NCBI RefSeq assembly: GCF_036226925.1
Contig: NZ_CP109031.1
Coordinates: forward strand, 9,238,001-9,302,000
Source of the DNA: Streptomyces sp. NBC_00659
GTDB taxonomy: Bacteria > Actinomycetota > Actinomycetes > Streptomycetales > Streptomycetaceae
Length of the DNA: 64,000 nt
Direction of reading: 5' to 3'
Below, piece after piece: positions 8,384-17,723 of the stretch; the stretch's first letter is position 1; each line of letters opens with the position of its first letter. The translations under genes were made by a program, and so were the position numbers. The notes under the pieces are model-generated. The model worked only from the letters and a program-made list of their open reading frames with translations, was not told where the DNA came from and did not search any database.

Positions 8384-8388
8384 GATCC
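8064..8388 (-). pseudogene. TerC internal fragment
   Basis: About 105 codons match the central membrane part of the intact TerC at 42767-43729 (GTKLWVRQNGRRVMTPMLVV..., ANAFALMGLRRLYFLIGGLLKRL). The N-terminal ~190 residues are missing at the 8388 end. The C-terminus dissolves into a short tandem repeat (GTGCAGGGY units at 8065-8100). Substitutions such as LPAIGSTDLRFTLDS suggest loss of constraint. Confidence 0.8.
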
Positions 8389-8656
8389 TCGAAGTCGTTT
8401 GTCGGCCTGCCCTGTGGGGTCTGGTGCCGACCTTGTGGCGGGCGGGCCGGCTGAATGCCTCGCTGGTGGCCAGGGTTCTGCCCACGTCATGACGGGTGGT
8501 TCGGCGGCGGTTCTGCGAACCGGGCCGGCCTGGTCCGGGCCGGGACGGTTTCGGTGCACAGGCTGGTGACCCGGTCTTGGCGTGCACGACGGTCGGTGCG
8601 ATGCCCGGCGCAGGCTGTGAGGGCTGGGCCGGGCATCGTAGATGTGGATGCTGGGG

Positions 8657-9499
8657 TCAGCTCGTGGCGGCGTCGAGGATGAGGTCGGTGACGGCGTGGG
8701 GGTGGCTGACCATGGCGGCGTGGGAGCTGTTGATCTCGGTGGTATGGGCGTTGGCACGGGTTGCCATGGCGCGCTCGGCGGCCGGGGGGATGGTGTGGTC
8801 GTTGCGGGCGATCAGGTACCAGGAAGGGATGGTCTTCCAGGCGGGTGTGCCCGCGGGCTGGGTGAGGGTGGCGAAGGCGGCGGGGCGTTGCGCGGCAGCC
8901 ATCTGGGCGGCCTGGCCGGCCGGCAGGTCCTGGGCGAAGAGCTCCCGGAAGTGGGCGGTGTCGATGTAGGCGTCGGCGTCTGCGGTGGCGGCGCCGGGGA
9001 AGGGACGGGCGGTGATGTGCTGCAGCAGGTCGGTGGTCCCGCCGCCGAGGGTGGTGGCCTGGGCGACGGTTTCGCCCTGGTCGGGGGCGTAGGCGGCGAT
9101 GTAGACCAGGGCCTTGACCGCGGGGTTGCCGGTGGCGGCGCCGGTGATGACGGCGCCGCCGTAGGAGTGGCCGACGAGGACGACGGGGCCCGGGATGGTG
9201 GCCAGAAACGACTTGAGGTATGCGGTGTCGCCGGTCAGGGAGCGCAGCGGGTTTGCCGGGGCGTAGACGGTGTAGCCGCGTTTTTGCAGGGTGTGGATGA
9301 CGTCGTTCCAGCCGGAGGCGTCGGCGAACGCGCCATGCTCCAGCACGATGGTGGGCTTGGGTCCGGCGGTTTTGGAGTCGTTGGTGTTCGAGGCTGCGGC
9401 GGGGGTGAGGGTCAGGCCGAGGGCGAGCAGTGTGGTTAGTGCGGCGACGGGGCCGGCCTTGCGTGGGACGCGTCGGATGGCGGGGGACAGGTGCGGCAT
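8657..9499 (-). CDS. Secreted alpha/beta hydrolase
   Basis: The 280-residue protein starts with a basic segment, a hydrophobic stretch (VAALTTLLALGLTL) and an AAAS cleavage site near residue 37, so export is expected. The mature part has the oxyanion block TIVLEHGAFADASGW, nucleophile elbow GHSYGG (catalytic Ser), and a late His in SSHAAM. It belongs to the esterase-like alpha/beta hydrolases often annotated as salicylate esterase/EstC-like. Its substrate is unknown. It is the last of three leftward hydrolase genes and lies 41 bp after the second. Confidence 0.86.
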   Translation of the reverse strand: MPHLSPAIRRVPRKAGPVAALTTLLALGLTLTPAAASNTNDSKTAGPKPTIVLEHGAFADASGWNDVIHTLQKRGYTVYAPANPLRSLTGDTAYLKSFLATIPGPVVLVGHSYGGAVITGAATGNPAVKALVYIAAYAPDQGETVAQATTLGGGTTDLLQHITARPFPGAATADADAYIDTAHFRELFAQDLPAGQAAQMAAAQRPAAFATLTQPAGTPAWKTIPSWYLIARNDHTIPPAAERAMATRANAHTTEINSSHAAMVSHPHAVTDLILDAATS

Positions 9500-9539
9500 T
9501 GAGTTCTCCGGCTGAGGCGGGTTCTCGGGTGGGTTGGGG

Positions 9540-10397
9540 CTAGTTGGTGAAGCGCTGCACGAAGGCGAGGGCGGTCTCGGCGACGTCGCGCCAGCCGTGG
9601 TCGATGGTCAGCGAGTGCCCGCGGTCCGGGATTTCGGTGAACTCGGTGAGGCCGGGGTTGTGGAGCTGGCGCTTGTAGGCGGCGGCGGAGATGGCATGCG
9701 GGACGGTGTGGTCCTTCTCGCCGGAGACGACCAGCAGGGGGCCGCGGTCGGGGTTGTCGATGTCGACCTTGGCTTCGGTCCAGGGGTTGAAATTCGCGGT
9801 GGCGGCCTGGAAGAGCGGTGCTCCGGGCGCCGGGACCGCGTAGGTGTCGTGGAGCCGGCGGGCCTCCTCCTCGCTGACGGCGTTGGCGAAGGCGTAGCGG
9901 AACTGCTCGAAGGTGAGAGGCACGGCACGGTGCCGGTTGGCGGGGTTGCCGAGCACGGGCAGTGAGGAGCGCAGGGCGGAGACGGGCAGCGGCAGGACAC
10001 CGCGGAAGGGCGCCGCGTCGATGGCGACGGTTGCCGCCGCCAGACCCCGGCCGGCGACGATCTGGGCGAGGAGGCCGCCGAAGGAGTGGCCGATGACGGC
10101 GGGCCTGCGGTCGAGGAGCCCGATCACGGCGCTGTAGTGGTCGGCGACCTGGCCGACCGACTTGTTGGCGAAGATCTCCGGGTGGGCGGCGGCCTCTTCG
10201 ACGGTGTCCGGGTCGTCGGGCCATCCCGGGGAGAGCGGGGCGTATCCGGCGGCCTCGAACAGAGTCGCCCAGCGGTCCCAGCTGTTGGGCAGGAGCCAGA
10301 GGCCGTGGATGAAGACGACGGGTGTGCGGCCCGAGGCGTTGGCCTCGGCAACGCGCTCCAGGGTGGCGGCGGGGATCTGGGCGGGGTGATCGGACAT
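9540..10397 (-). CDS. Alpha/beta hydrolase
   Basis: The 285-residue cytosolic hydrolase has TPVVFIHGLWLLPNSWDRW, nucleophile elbow GHSFGG, acid block GEKDHTVP and catalytic His in DRGHSLTIDHGW, so the Ser-Asp-His triad is complete. The ATG at 10397 follows GAGGAG. It lies between a secreted hydrolase and a haloperoxidase-like hydrolase on the same strand, probably co-transcribed. The substrate is unknown; esterase or lactonase activity is the safest guess. Confidence 0.86.
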   Translation of the reverse strand: MSDHPAQIPAATLERVAEANASGRTPVVFIHGLWLLPNSWDRWATLFEAAGYAPLSPGWPDDPDTVEEAAAHPEIFANKSVGQVADHYSAVIGLLDRRPAVIGHSFGGLLAQIVAGRGLAAATVAIDAAPFRGVLPLPVSALRSSLPVLGNPANRHRAVPLTFEQFRYAFANAVSEEEARRLHDTYAVPAPGAPLFQAATANFNPWTEAKVDIDNPDRGPLLVVSGEKDHTVPHAISAAAYKRQLHNPGLTEFTEIPDRGHSLTIDHGWRDVAETALAFVQRFTN

Positions 10398-10505
10398 GAG
10401 GGCTCCTCGAAGCAGGTGTTGAGCAGAAGACCGGGGCACCGGCATGCGGTGCTGCGGGACGCGCGGGCGCGTGCGGTGTCCCGGGCGCGGGCGGATGGAG
10501 GTGGT

Positions 10506-11327
10506 TCAGCTCGCGATGAAGGCGAGCAGGTCGGCGTTGAACGCCTTCTCGAAGTCGCCGACCAGGCCGTGCGGGGCGCCGGCGTAGACCTTGAGCTGTG
10601 CGTCCTTGACGAAGTCGACGGTCTGCAGGGCGGCGGCCTGGATGGGGACGATCTGGTCGTCGTCGCCGTGTGCGACCAGGACGGGAATGTCGATGCTCTT
10701 GAGGTCCTCGGTGAAGTCGGTCTCCGAGAACGCCTTGATGCAGTCGAGGGCGCCCTTGACGCCGACCTGCATGCTCATCAGCCAGAACGCGTCGCGCAGT
10801 CCCTGGGAGACGCTCGCGTCTGCGCGGTTGGCGCCGTAGAACGGGGCACTGAGGTCCTGGTAGAACTGCGAGCGGTCGGCGGCGACGCCGGCCCGGATGG
10901 CGTCGAAGTTCTCGATCGGGGAGCCTTCGGGGTTCGCCGCGGTCTTGAGCATCAGAGGGGGGACGGCACCGAGCAGGACGGCCTTGGACACCCGGGAGGT
11001 GCCGTGACGGCCGAGGTAGTGGGCGACCTCGCCGCCGCCGGTGGAGTGACCGACCAGGACTGCATCGGTCAGGTCGAGCTGCTCGATCAGTTCAGCGAGA
11101 TCGTCGGCGTACTGATCCATGTGGTTGCCGTCCCAGGTCTGGGAGGAGCGGCCGTGCCCGCGCCGGTCGTGGGCGATGGCCCTGAAGCCGTGCGAGGCGA
11201 CCAGGTTGGCCTGGTTGTCCCAGGCGTCGGCGTTCAGCGGCCAGCCGTGGCTGAAGACGACCGGGCGCCCGCCGCCCCAGTCCTTGAAGAAGATCTCGGC
11301 GCCGTCGCGGGTGGTGATGGTGGGCAT
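10506..11327 (-). CDS. Cofactor-free haloperoxidase-type alpha/beta hydrolase
   Basis: The 273-residue protein has the non-heme chloroperoxidase signature: [37 protein letters not shown], nucleophile elbow GHSTGGGEV, acid HGDDDQIVP and terminal AGAPHGL with the triad His. Such enzymes are esterases that also form peracids and can halogenate in vitro. It is the first gene of the leftward hydrolase set and diverges from the AraC regulator. A 9-bp-arm palindrome in the divergent gap could be the shared operator. Confidence 0.9.
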   Translation of the reverse strand: MPTITTRDGAEIFFKDWGGGRPVVFSHGWPLNADAWDNQANLVASHGFRAIAHDRRGHGRSSQTWDGNHMDQYADDLAELIEQLDLTDAVLVGHSTGGGEVAHYLGRHGTSRVSKAVLLGAVPPLMLKTAANPEGSPIENFDAIRAGVAADRSQFYQDLSAPFYGANRADASVSQGLRDAFWLMSMQVGVKGALDCIKAFSETDFTEDLKSIDIPVLVAHGDDDQIVPIQAAALQTVDFVKDAQLKVYAGAPHGLVGDFEKAFNADLLAFIAS

Positions 11328-11632
11328 GCGGGTCCTCCGGTGGGTGAACAGGTGTCGGTGGGCCGGGCTCGCACGGCGGTCCTGCCGGCGCTGTCACACC
11401 GGTGGTCCGTCGTGCTCGGTGTCCTCAATCTCCCGTGCCGGGCCCGGCACGGGATTGAGTCATCCGACTCCGCCTGCTGCTTGAGTCGCCGTCCCGGCCA
11501 GTACTGGGCGTTGCGTCGTACCGGAGCGGTACGACTGCGGCGGCCAGGTGGAGGCAACGTCCCTTCGTGCCTGGTCATTACGATGGGACCGGGGAGGAGC
11601 CGCTGCTGTGAAGCGGCCGGGGGAGAGGCGAC
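11328..11632. other. Divergent promoter region, hydrolases / AraC
   Basis: No gene is visible in these 305 bp between the start of the haloperoxidase-like gene and the AraC gene. The palindrome at 11515-11535 is the main structured element. Confidence 0.6.
11515..11535. promoter_or_regulatory. Palindrome, candidate AraC-type operator
   Basis: GTCGTACCG and CGGTACGAC form perfect 9-bp arms around GAG, about 100 bp before the AraC start and 190 bp before the haloperoxidase start. It could be an operator or a weak hairpin. Confidence 0.4.
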
Positions 11633-12598
11633 ATGGTGCTGGTTCTCGACACCGCGGACATACCGGAGCGCGATCGGGCCGAGGCCGTCCGCGCCGCGAT
11701 GCTGACCGCCACCCCCGCCTGCCACCTCCAGCATCAGGACTCCGGCAGCAGTCCCCGTGCCCGGATCGACCTGTGGCACTTCGGTGACGCCTTCCTGTGG
11801 CGGCACGACGGCACGGGCATGCGGATGACCCGCACTCCCACGCACATCCGCCGCGACGCACCCGAGACCATTGCGCTGGCTCTTCAGGAGTACGGCAGGG
11901 CCCGCCGCTCCCAGGCCGAGCACACCCTCGACCTCGGCCGCGGCGACCTTCTCCTCTCCGACCTCACCGCCCCCTACGACTACGTCTGGTCCGGTCTCGG
12001 CTGCGCCAGCGCCCTGTCCGTCCCCTACGACCGGCTCGGGCTGCCGGTCGACCTGGTGCGCCGCGCCGCCCCCAGACTGGGGGCCAGCACACTGTTTCCG
12101 CTGGTCCGCCAGCACCTGGCCACGCTGACCAGGCAAGCCGACGCCGTCAGTTGCGATGGTCAGGCGCCGGCCGTCGGTGAGGCGAGCATCGCCCTGGTCC
12201 GCGCCCTGCTCGCATCCACCGACAGCGAGCACAGGGACGCGGCCGCAGCCCTGGACGACACACTCCCCGCCCGGATCAATGCCTACATCGAAGCTCATCT
12301 GCGTGACCCGGAGCTACGGCCCGCGGTGATCGCCGCCGCACACAATATTTCGCTGCGTCAGCTCTACCGACTGATCCAGCCGCCACACACGACTCTCGAA
12401 CAATGGATCGTCACCCGACGTCTGGCCGGCGCCCGGGCCGACCTCGCCCGCTCGCAGGAGCGTCGTTCGATCACCGATATCGCCCGTTCCTGGGGCTTTC
12501 GCGATCCCTCTCACTTCACGCGCCGATTCCGCGGCGCCTACGGCCTCACCCCCCGCGAATGGCGCCGGCTCACCACCGAGGAACGCGCAGCCTCCTAG
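11633..12598 (+). CDS. AraC family transcriptional regulator
   Basis: The 321-residue protein has an N-terminal AraC-binding-like domain (RARIDLWHFGDAFLW, LLLSDLTAPYDYVWSG) and a C-terminal double helix-turn-helix starting near ARINAYIEAHLRDPEL, with NISLRQLYRLIQ and the signature ITDIARSWGFRDPSHFTRRFRGAYGLTPREWR. Start codon ATG at 11633 follows GGGGGAGAGG. It is transcribed away from three hydrolase genes and is their likely regulator; the effector is unknown. Confidence 0.9.
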   Translation: MVLVLDTADIPERDRAEAVRAAMLTATPACHLQHQDSGSSPRARIDLWHFGDAFLWRHDGTGMRMTRTPTHIRRDAPETIALALQEYGRARRSQAEHTLDLGRGDLLLSDLTAPYDYVWSGLGCASALSVPYDRLGLPVDLVRRAAPRLGASTLFPLVRQHLATLTRQADAVSCDGQAPAVGEASIALVRALLASTDSEHRDAAAALDDTLPARINAYIEAHLRDPELRPAVIAAAHNISLRQLYRLIQPPHTTLEQWIVTRRLAGARADLARSQERRSITDIARSWGFRDPSHFTRRFRGAYGLTPREWRRLTTEERAAS

Positions 12599-12813
12599 GA
12601 CCTGTCCGGCACCGCACGCTTCCTCGGCCGCGAGTGGGCTCTGGTCCGAACATGCCTGCCTCTCCGACAAACGGCCTCACCATGACGGCTATCGCGGCAA
12701 ATCCGGCACTCCGCACCGGAGCCGTCCGCCCCGCCGTACGGTCTCCCTGCTGGTGCCGCTCGAGGCGCCCGGCAACCGTCGTACCCACGTCCCACACCCC
12801 GGCGGAGCAGCCC

Positions 12814-15588
12814 GTGAACGGCCCCCTGTCCCAGTCCGCGCCGCTCGCCGGCAGCGAGAGCGACCTCGTCGGAAGGCAGAGCGAGCGCGCGCTGCTGGAG
12901 CAATTGCTCGACCAGACAGCAAGCGGACAGGGAAACGCGCTGGTCCTCAGCGGTGGAGCCGGCATCGGGAAATCCGCCCTGCTCGCCCAGGCCTGCGGCA
13001 GTGCCACCCGCCGGAACATGACCGTGCTCACCGCCCTGGGCGTCGAACCCGAGAGCCAGATGCCCTTCGCCGGACTCCACCAGCTCCTGCTCCCGCTCCG
13101 ACGGCACGCGCACCGACTTGAGCCCGGCCAGCGACGGGCTCTGCGCACCGCCTTCGACGCGGAGGGCACCGTCCCCGACCTGTTCAGCGTCGCCCTGGCC
13201 ACCCTCGAGCTCCTGACCGAGTGCGCCGCCCTCACCCCGGTCGTGGCAGTCCTCGACGACACCCAGTGGCTCGACCGGCCCAGCGCCGACGTGCTGGCCT
13301 TTGTGGCCCGCAGGGTGACCACCGACCCGGTCCTCATTCTCACCGCCTCACGCACCGGCCACCCGGACCCCCTCAGAGGCAGCGGCCTGCGCGAAATATC
13401 GCTGCACCCCCTGGAATCCACCGCCGCACACGCGCTCCTCGCAGCCGGCGCACCACAACTGACCGACGCCCAGCGCTCCCTGATCCTGAACCAGTCGGCC
13501 GGCAACCCGCTGGCCCTGGTCGAACTCCCCAAAACCCTGACCCGGTACAACGCGTCGGCCGGGCAACCCCACGACCTCCTCCCACTCAACGAGCGTCTCG
13601 AGCGGGCCTTCGGAATCCGCTACGCCGACCTGCCCGCGGACAGCAGGGCGCTCCTGCTCGCGGCGTCCGCCGACACCAGCTGCGACCTGCCCCAACTGCT
13701 GCGTGCCGCGGCGATCGCCGGCGGAGCACCTGTCGGTGTCCCGGCGCTCCAGCCCGCCGTCGACAAGTCCCTCATCGGTCCGGACACCCTGCGCGTCCAG
13801 TTCCGCCACCCGCTGATCCGATCCGCGGTCTACGCGCGGGCCACGGTCGCTGAGCGGCTGGCGATCCACGCGGCGCTGTCCGTCGTCCTTGAGACCGACC
13901 CGGACCGGCAGGTCTGGCACCGGGTCGCCGCCACCCTGGGCACCGACGAAGACGTCGTCTCCGAACTGGAAGCTCTTGCCGCAAGGGCCCGCCCACGTGG
14001 CGCCGTCACCATCGCCGTCACCGCCCTCGAACGCGGATCCGATCTGACCGCCGCTCCCGCACGACGCACCTCGCTCCTGCTGCGGGCCGCAGAGCTCGCC
14101 AGCGAACTCGGAGAACGTGCGGCCGCCGCCGAGCTCGTCCGGCGCTCCGACCCGGCGCTGATGGGCCCGGAGGACCGCGGTCGCCTGGCTCTCGTCCAAG
14201 AGATCGTCGCACCGGGCGAGATGCTCGACGAGGCCCGCATCCGCACGCTCCTGGAAGCCGCGGACGCCGCCCGGACCAGCGGCCACCCCGACCTGGCCGC
14301 CGACCTGCTGTGGCGGGCGGCATCACGGTGCTGGTGGGGAAACCTGCCCCCCGATCTGCGAGCCGCCGTCGCCCAGGCGGCCGACCACCTCAGCCTGCCC
14401 TCTGCCGCCCCCCGCACCCTGGCGATCCTGGCCTACGCCCTTCCGCAGACACACGGAGACGCGGTCCTCACCCGCATGGCCGCCCTGACCCCTGACCGGT
14501 CCGACCCCGACATCATGCGCTTCCTCGGCGGCGCCGCCCTCATCCTCGGAGACTTCCACACCGCCGCCTCCTACATGAGCGTTGCCGCCGACACCTGCCG
14601 GTCCCAGGGCCGGCTCGCCCTCCTGGCCCGCACCCTCGGTGCCGGAAGCTGGGGCAGGATCTGGACCGGCGAATGGGACCGTGCCCGCTCCGAGAGCGAA
14701 GAAGCCGCAGCGCTCGCGAAGGAGACCGGCGAGACCTTCTGGGCCACCTCCGCCACCACCAACCTGGCCATGCTCGCGGCCCTGCGCGGCGAGCACGACC
14801 TGGCCCTGGCTCTCGCGCAGAACGCCCAGGACAGCCTCGACGTCACGGGCGTGCGCTTCCTCCTCAACAGCATCCAGCAAGTTCGCGCCGTCGCGGCGAT
14901 CGGCACCGGCCGCTACGAGGAGGCATTCGACATCCTGCGACGCCTCTTCGACCCGGCCGAAGCGACCTTCCACGAGATGCGCTGGTGGGTCGCCCCCGAC
15001 CTCGCCGACGCAGCCGCACACACAGGGCGCCAGGAGGAAGCCCGCACCATCCTGGCCGGCCTGGAGCCCCATGCCGGCCGGCTCTCCTCGCCCATGATCC
15101 GGATGTGCCTGCAGTACACCCGGGCTGTCCTCGCCGACGACGACAGCGCTGAACTCCATCTCGGACAAGCGCTGGCAGGCGACCCGAGCCGATGGCCGCC
15201 CTACCGCGCACGGCTCCTTCTCGCCCACAGCCGCTGGCTTCGCCGACAGCGCCGCACCGTCGAATCCAGAGCACCCCTGCGCGAAGCAAGAGACATCTTC
15301 GACACCCTCGGCGCACCACACTGGAGCGACCACACACGTCAGCTACTGCGGTCCGCCGGTGAAAGCAGCACCCAACGGCCACCAGCCGCCCGCGACCGCC
15401 TCAGCCCGCAGGAACTCCAGATCGCCACACTTGCTGCCACCGGCCTCACGAACCGCCAGATCAGCCAGCGCCTCTATCTCTCCCACCGCACCATCGGCTC
15501 CCACCTCTACCGGATCTTCCCCAAACTCGGCATCACCACCCGAACCCAACTCGCCGACGCCCTCAGCTCCTTGGAGCCCACTCTCTGA
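12814..15588 (+). CDS. Large LuxR-type (LAL) ATPase regulator
   Basis: The ~924-residue protein has LVGRQSERALLEQLL, Walker A GGAGIGKSALL near residues 47-57, Walker B VVAVLDDTQW near residues 143-152, a long TPR-like helical middle, and a C-terminal LuxR helix-turn-helix (LSPQELQIATLAATGLTNRQ, then LYLSHRTIGSHLYRIFPKLG). The GTG at 12814 is preferred because GGAG lies 6 bp upstream; ATGs at 12652 and 12682 lack a ribosome-binding site and precede Arg-rich sequence. LAL proteins are ATP-dependent activators of catabolic or secondary-metabolite genes. It converges with the GMC gene, so its target is not obvious. Confidence 0.9.
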   Translation: MNGPLSQSAPLAGSESDLVGRQSERALLEQLLDQTASGQGNALVLSGGAGIGKSALLAQACGSATRRNMTVLTALGVEPESQMPFAGLHQLLLPLRRHAHRLEPGQRRALRTAFDAEGTVPDLFSVALATLELLTECAALTPVVAVLDDTQWLDRPSADVLAFVARRVTTDPVLILTASRTGHPDPLRGSGLREISLHPLESTAAHALLAAGAPQLTDAQRSLILNQSAGNPLALVELPKTLTRYNASAGQPHDLLPLNERLERAFGIRYADLPADSRALLLAASADTSCDLPQLLRAAAIAGGAPVGVPALQPAVDKSLIGPDTLRVQFRHPLIRSAVYARATVAERLAIHAALSVVLETDPDRQVWHRVAATLGTDEDVVSELEALAARARPRGAVTIAVTALERGSDLTAAPARRTSLLLRAAELASELGERAAAAELVRRSDPALMGPEDRGRLALVQEIVAPGEMLDEARIRTLLEAADAARTSGHPDLAADLLWRAASRCWWGNLPPDLRAAVAQAADHLSLPSAAPRTLAILAYALPQTHGDAVLTRMAALTPDRSDPDIMRFLGGAALILGDFHTAASYMSVAADTCRSQGRLALLARTLGAGSWGRIWTGEWDRARSESEEAAALAKETGETFWATSATTNLAMLAALRGEHDLALALAQNAQDSLDVTGVRFLLNSIQQVRAVAAIGTGRYEEAFDILRRLFDPAEATFHEMRWWVAPDLADAAAHTGRQEEARTILAGLEPHAGRLSSPMIRMCLQYTRAVLADDDSAELHLGQALAGDPSRWPPYRARLLLAHSRWLRRQRRTVESRAPLREARDIFDTLGAPHWSDHTRQLLRSAGESSTQRPPAARDRLSPQELQIATLAATGLTNRQISQRLYLSHRTIGSHLYRIFPKLGITTRTQLADALSSLEPTL

Positions 15589-15761
15589 CGGCCGGCGCCG
15601 CGCCATTGGCCCGGCGTTCCCGTGGGGAACCACCGGACGGCTGGGTCGAAGAGCAGCGCGGGCGCCTGGAGCGCGTCCTTCGGCTGACGTCGAAGTCCTG
15701 ACTGCCTCCACGCCGAGTTCGACATCCGTGAGCACTGGTGCTCAGGACCGGTTTGCCGGCC

Positions 15762-17351
15762 TCAGTCCACCGTGAGCAGATCCGCGGCTCGTTCCCCGAT
15801 CACGATGGACGGGGCGTTGGTGTGACCCCGGATGATCGTCGGCATGATCGAGGCATCCGCCACCCGCAGGCCCCGCACTCCCCGAACCCGCAGACGCGGG
15901 TCCACGACGGAGGCGTCGTCGCGGCCCATCCGGGCCGTTCCGACGGGGTGGTAGAGCGTGTGGGAGTGGTCGGCCAGGGCGAGCGCGTCGCGCCGGTCCC
16001 GTGGCATGTCCTCGGCCCCGGGCGGCATGAGGAAGCGGCCCGTGGACAGCCCGCGGTCGGCGAGCCGGCCGATGATCTCCTCGCAGACGTCGAGTCCGGC
16101 CAACAGGGCCGCGCGGTCGGCGCCGTCCGGGTCCGTCAGATAGCGCGGGTCGATGACCGGCTTGGCGAAGGGGTCCGCCGAGGCCAGGGTGACCGAACCG
16201 GTGCTCTCGGGGCGCAGCAGGATCGCCCCCACGGTCAGCCCGTGCTCCGGCGCCTTGACGAGACCCTCGCCGAGGAAGGGCACCGGAGCGAAGATGATCT
16301 CGATGTCGGGCAGCTCGAGGTCGGGCCGGCTGCGGACGAATCCGTACGCCTCACCGATGTTCGACGTGAGCATCCCCCGGCGGCGGGTGAGGTACTTCAG
16401 CAGCTCGGAAGGCCGCTCGGCGGCGAACAGGGTGCGGTCGGCGGCGTCGACGGCGAGGCCGCTGATGAGATGGTCGGTGAGGTTGGCGCCGACCTGCGGG
16501 GCGTCCACCAGCACCTCGATGCCCCGCTCGCGCAGGTGTCCGGCGTCGCCGATGCCGGACAGCATGAGCAGCTGGGGCGTGTTGACCGCGCCCGCGCTCA
16601 GGACCACCTCGCGGCGGGCCAGCACCGTCCGCGTGACGCCCCCGGTGACGTACTCGACGCCGATCGCGCGGCGGTCCTCGAAGAGCACACGGGTGGCCTG
16701 CGCGTCCGTGACGACCCGCAGGTTCGGGCGGCGGCGGGCCGGCTTGAGATAGCCGTCCGCGGTGCTGCACCGCGCGCCGCGCCGCTGGCTCACCATGGTC
16801 TGCGAGAACCCGTCCGGCGTCGCGGTGTTGGCGGGTTCGACGGTGTGGCCGAGTGCCCGGACGGCGTCGAGGAAGGCCGCCGTGTGCGGGCTCGGGTCGC
16901 GCTGCGGCTCGACACTCATGGGGCCGGTACGGCCGTGGTCGGGGTCGGTGGCGCCGAGGACCCGTTCCGTGCGGCGGAAGTACGGCAGCAGGCCCTTCCA
17001 CGACCAGTCGGCGCCGCAGCGATCGCCCCACTCGTCGTAGTCGGCGGCGAATCCGCGTACCCACATCATGGCGTTCATCGAGGAGGAGCCGCCGAGCATC
17101 CGGCCCCTGGGCCAGTAGACGGGGCGCCCGGAGAGCTCGGGCTGCGGGGCGGTCGAGTAGTCCCAGTCGAGCTCGGTCCTGAACAGCTGGGAGAAGGCGG
17201 CGGGTATGTGCACGGCCGCCTTCCGGTCCCGGCCGCCGGCTTCGAGGAGGACGACCGAGACCGGGCCGCTCCCGGTCAGCCGGCCGGCGAGGGCAGCCCC
17301 GGCCGATCCGGCTCCGACGACGACGTAGTCGGCGCTTTCCGGGGCGCTCAC
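15762..17351 (-). CDS. GMC family FAD-dependent oxidoreductase
   Basis: The 529-residue protein starts [20 protein letters not shown] (FAD Rossmann motif), then [21 protein letters not shown], the second GMC signature [16 protein letters not shown], and C-terminal [11 protein letters not shown] and [12 protein letters not shown] bearing the catalytic His pair region. GMC enzymes oxidise alcohols (choline, polyethylene glycol, aliphatic alcohols) to aldehydes. The GTG at 17351 overlaps the stop of a 62-codon upstream frame. It is the last gene of a leftward set with aldehyde dehydrogenase and acyl-CoA ligase genes, suggesting an alcohol-to-acyl-CoA route. Confidence 0.92.
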   Translation of the reverse strand: MSAPESADYVVVGAGSAGAALAGRLTGSGPVSVVLLEAGGRDRKAAVHIPAAFSQLFRTELDWDYSTAPQPELSGRPVYWPRGRMLGGSSSMNAMMWVRGFAADYDEWGDRCGADWSWKGLLPYFRRTERVLGATDPDHGRTGPMSVEPQRDPSPHTAAFLDAVRALGHTVEPANTATPDGFSQTMVSQRRGARCSTADGYLKPARRRPNLRVVTDAQATRVLFEDRRAIGVEYVTGGVTRTVLARREVVLSAGAVNTPQLLMLSGIGDAGHLRERGIEVLVDAPQVGANLTDHLISGLAVDAADRTLFAAERPSELLKYLTRRRGMLTSNIGEAYGFVRSRPDLELPDIEIIFAPVPFLGEGLVKAPEHGLTVGAILLRPESTGSVTLASADPFAKPVIDPRYLTDPDGADRAALLAGLDVCEEIIGRLADRGLSTGRFLMPPGAEDMPRDRRDALALADHSHTLYHPVGTARMGRDDASVVDPRLRVRGVRGLRVADASIMPTIIRGHTNAPSIVIGERAADLLTVD

Positions 17352-17536
17352 CGGGTCACCCCGGTCGTGCTCCGGTCCGTGCGGCCGGGCGGCGTGCTGT
17401 TCCGGTCCGTACGGTCGAGCGTTCCCGCCGTCGGCCGGGCGGCGGGGCCGGGGGAGGCGACGCCGGGAGAGGCGACCCACCTCGCCCTCCTGCGGGGCCC
17501 GAACGGTGGCGCGGAGCGTGGTGCGGTGTACGTCAT
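17348..17536 (-). CDS. Small ORF translationally coupled to GMC gene
   Basis: A 62-codon frame starts at an ATG preceded by a strong GAGGAGG site and ends in a TGA that overlaps the GTG of the GMC gene by 4 bp. The product is Arg/Pro/Gly/Thr-rich with no recognisable domain. It may be a real small protein, or a leader whose translation opens the GMC start. Composition alone does not prove coding. Confidence 0.4.
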   Translation of the reverse strand: MTYTAPRSAPPFGPRRRARWVASPGVASPGPAARPTAGTLDRTDRNSTPPGRTDRSTTGVTR

Positions 17537-17723
17537 GACGTCCTCCTCGTCGAGGTTCGCTCCAGAGCTTCCGGCCGGGCCGGTGCCACGGGGTAGCCCC
17601 TGGAGGTGATGAGTTCACGGAATCGGCCGGCGATCGGGCCCCGACGGCCGCCGCGCGGGAAACCGGGGCCGGCCGCCGCGCGGCTGGGCGCCGCTGTCAG
17701 GGAAGCGAGGTGTCGCGGGCCCC

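Noticed and set aside
10086..11705. A 539-codon rightward frame across the hydrolase genes
   Set aside because: It is the antisense shadow of two clear hydrolase genes with intact catalytic triads and lacks any recognisable domain.
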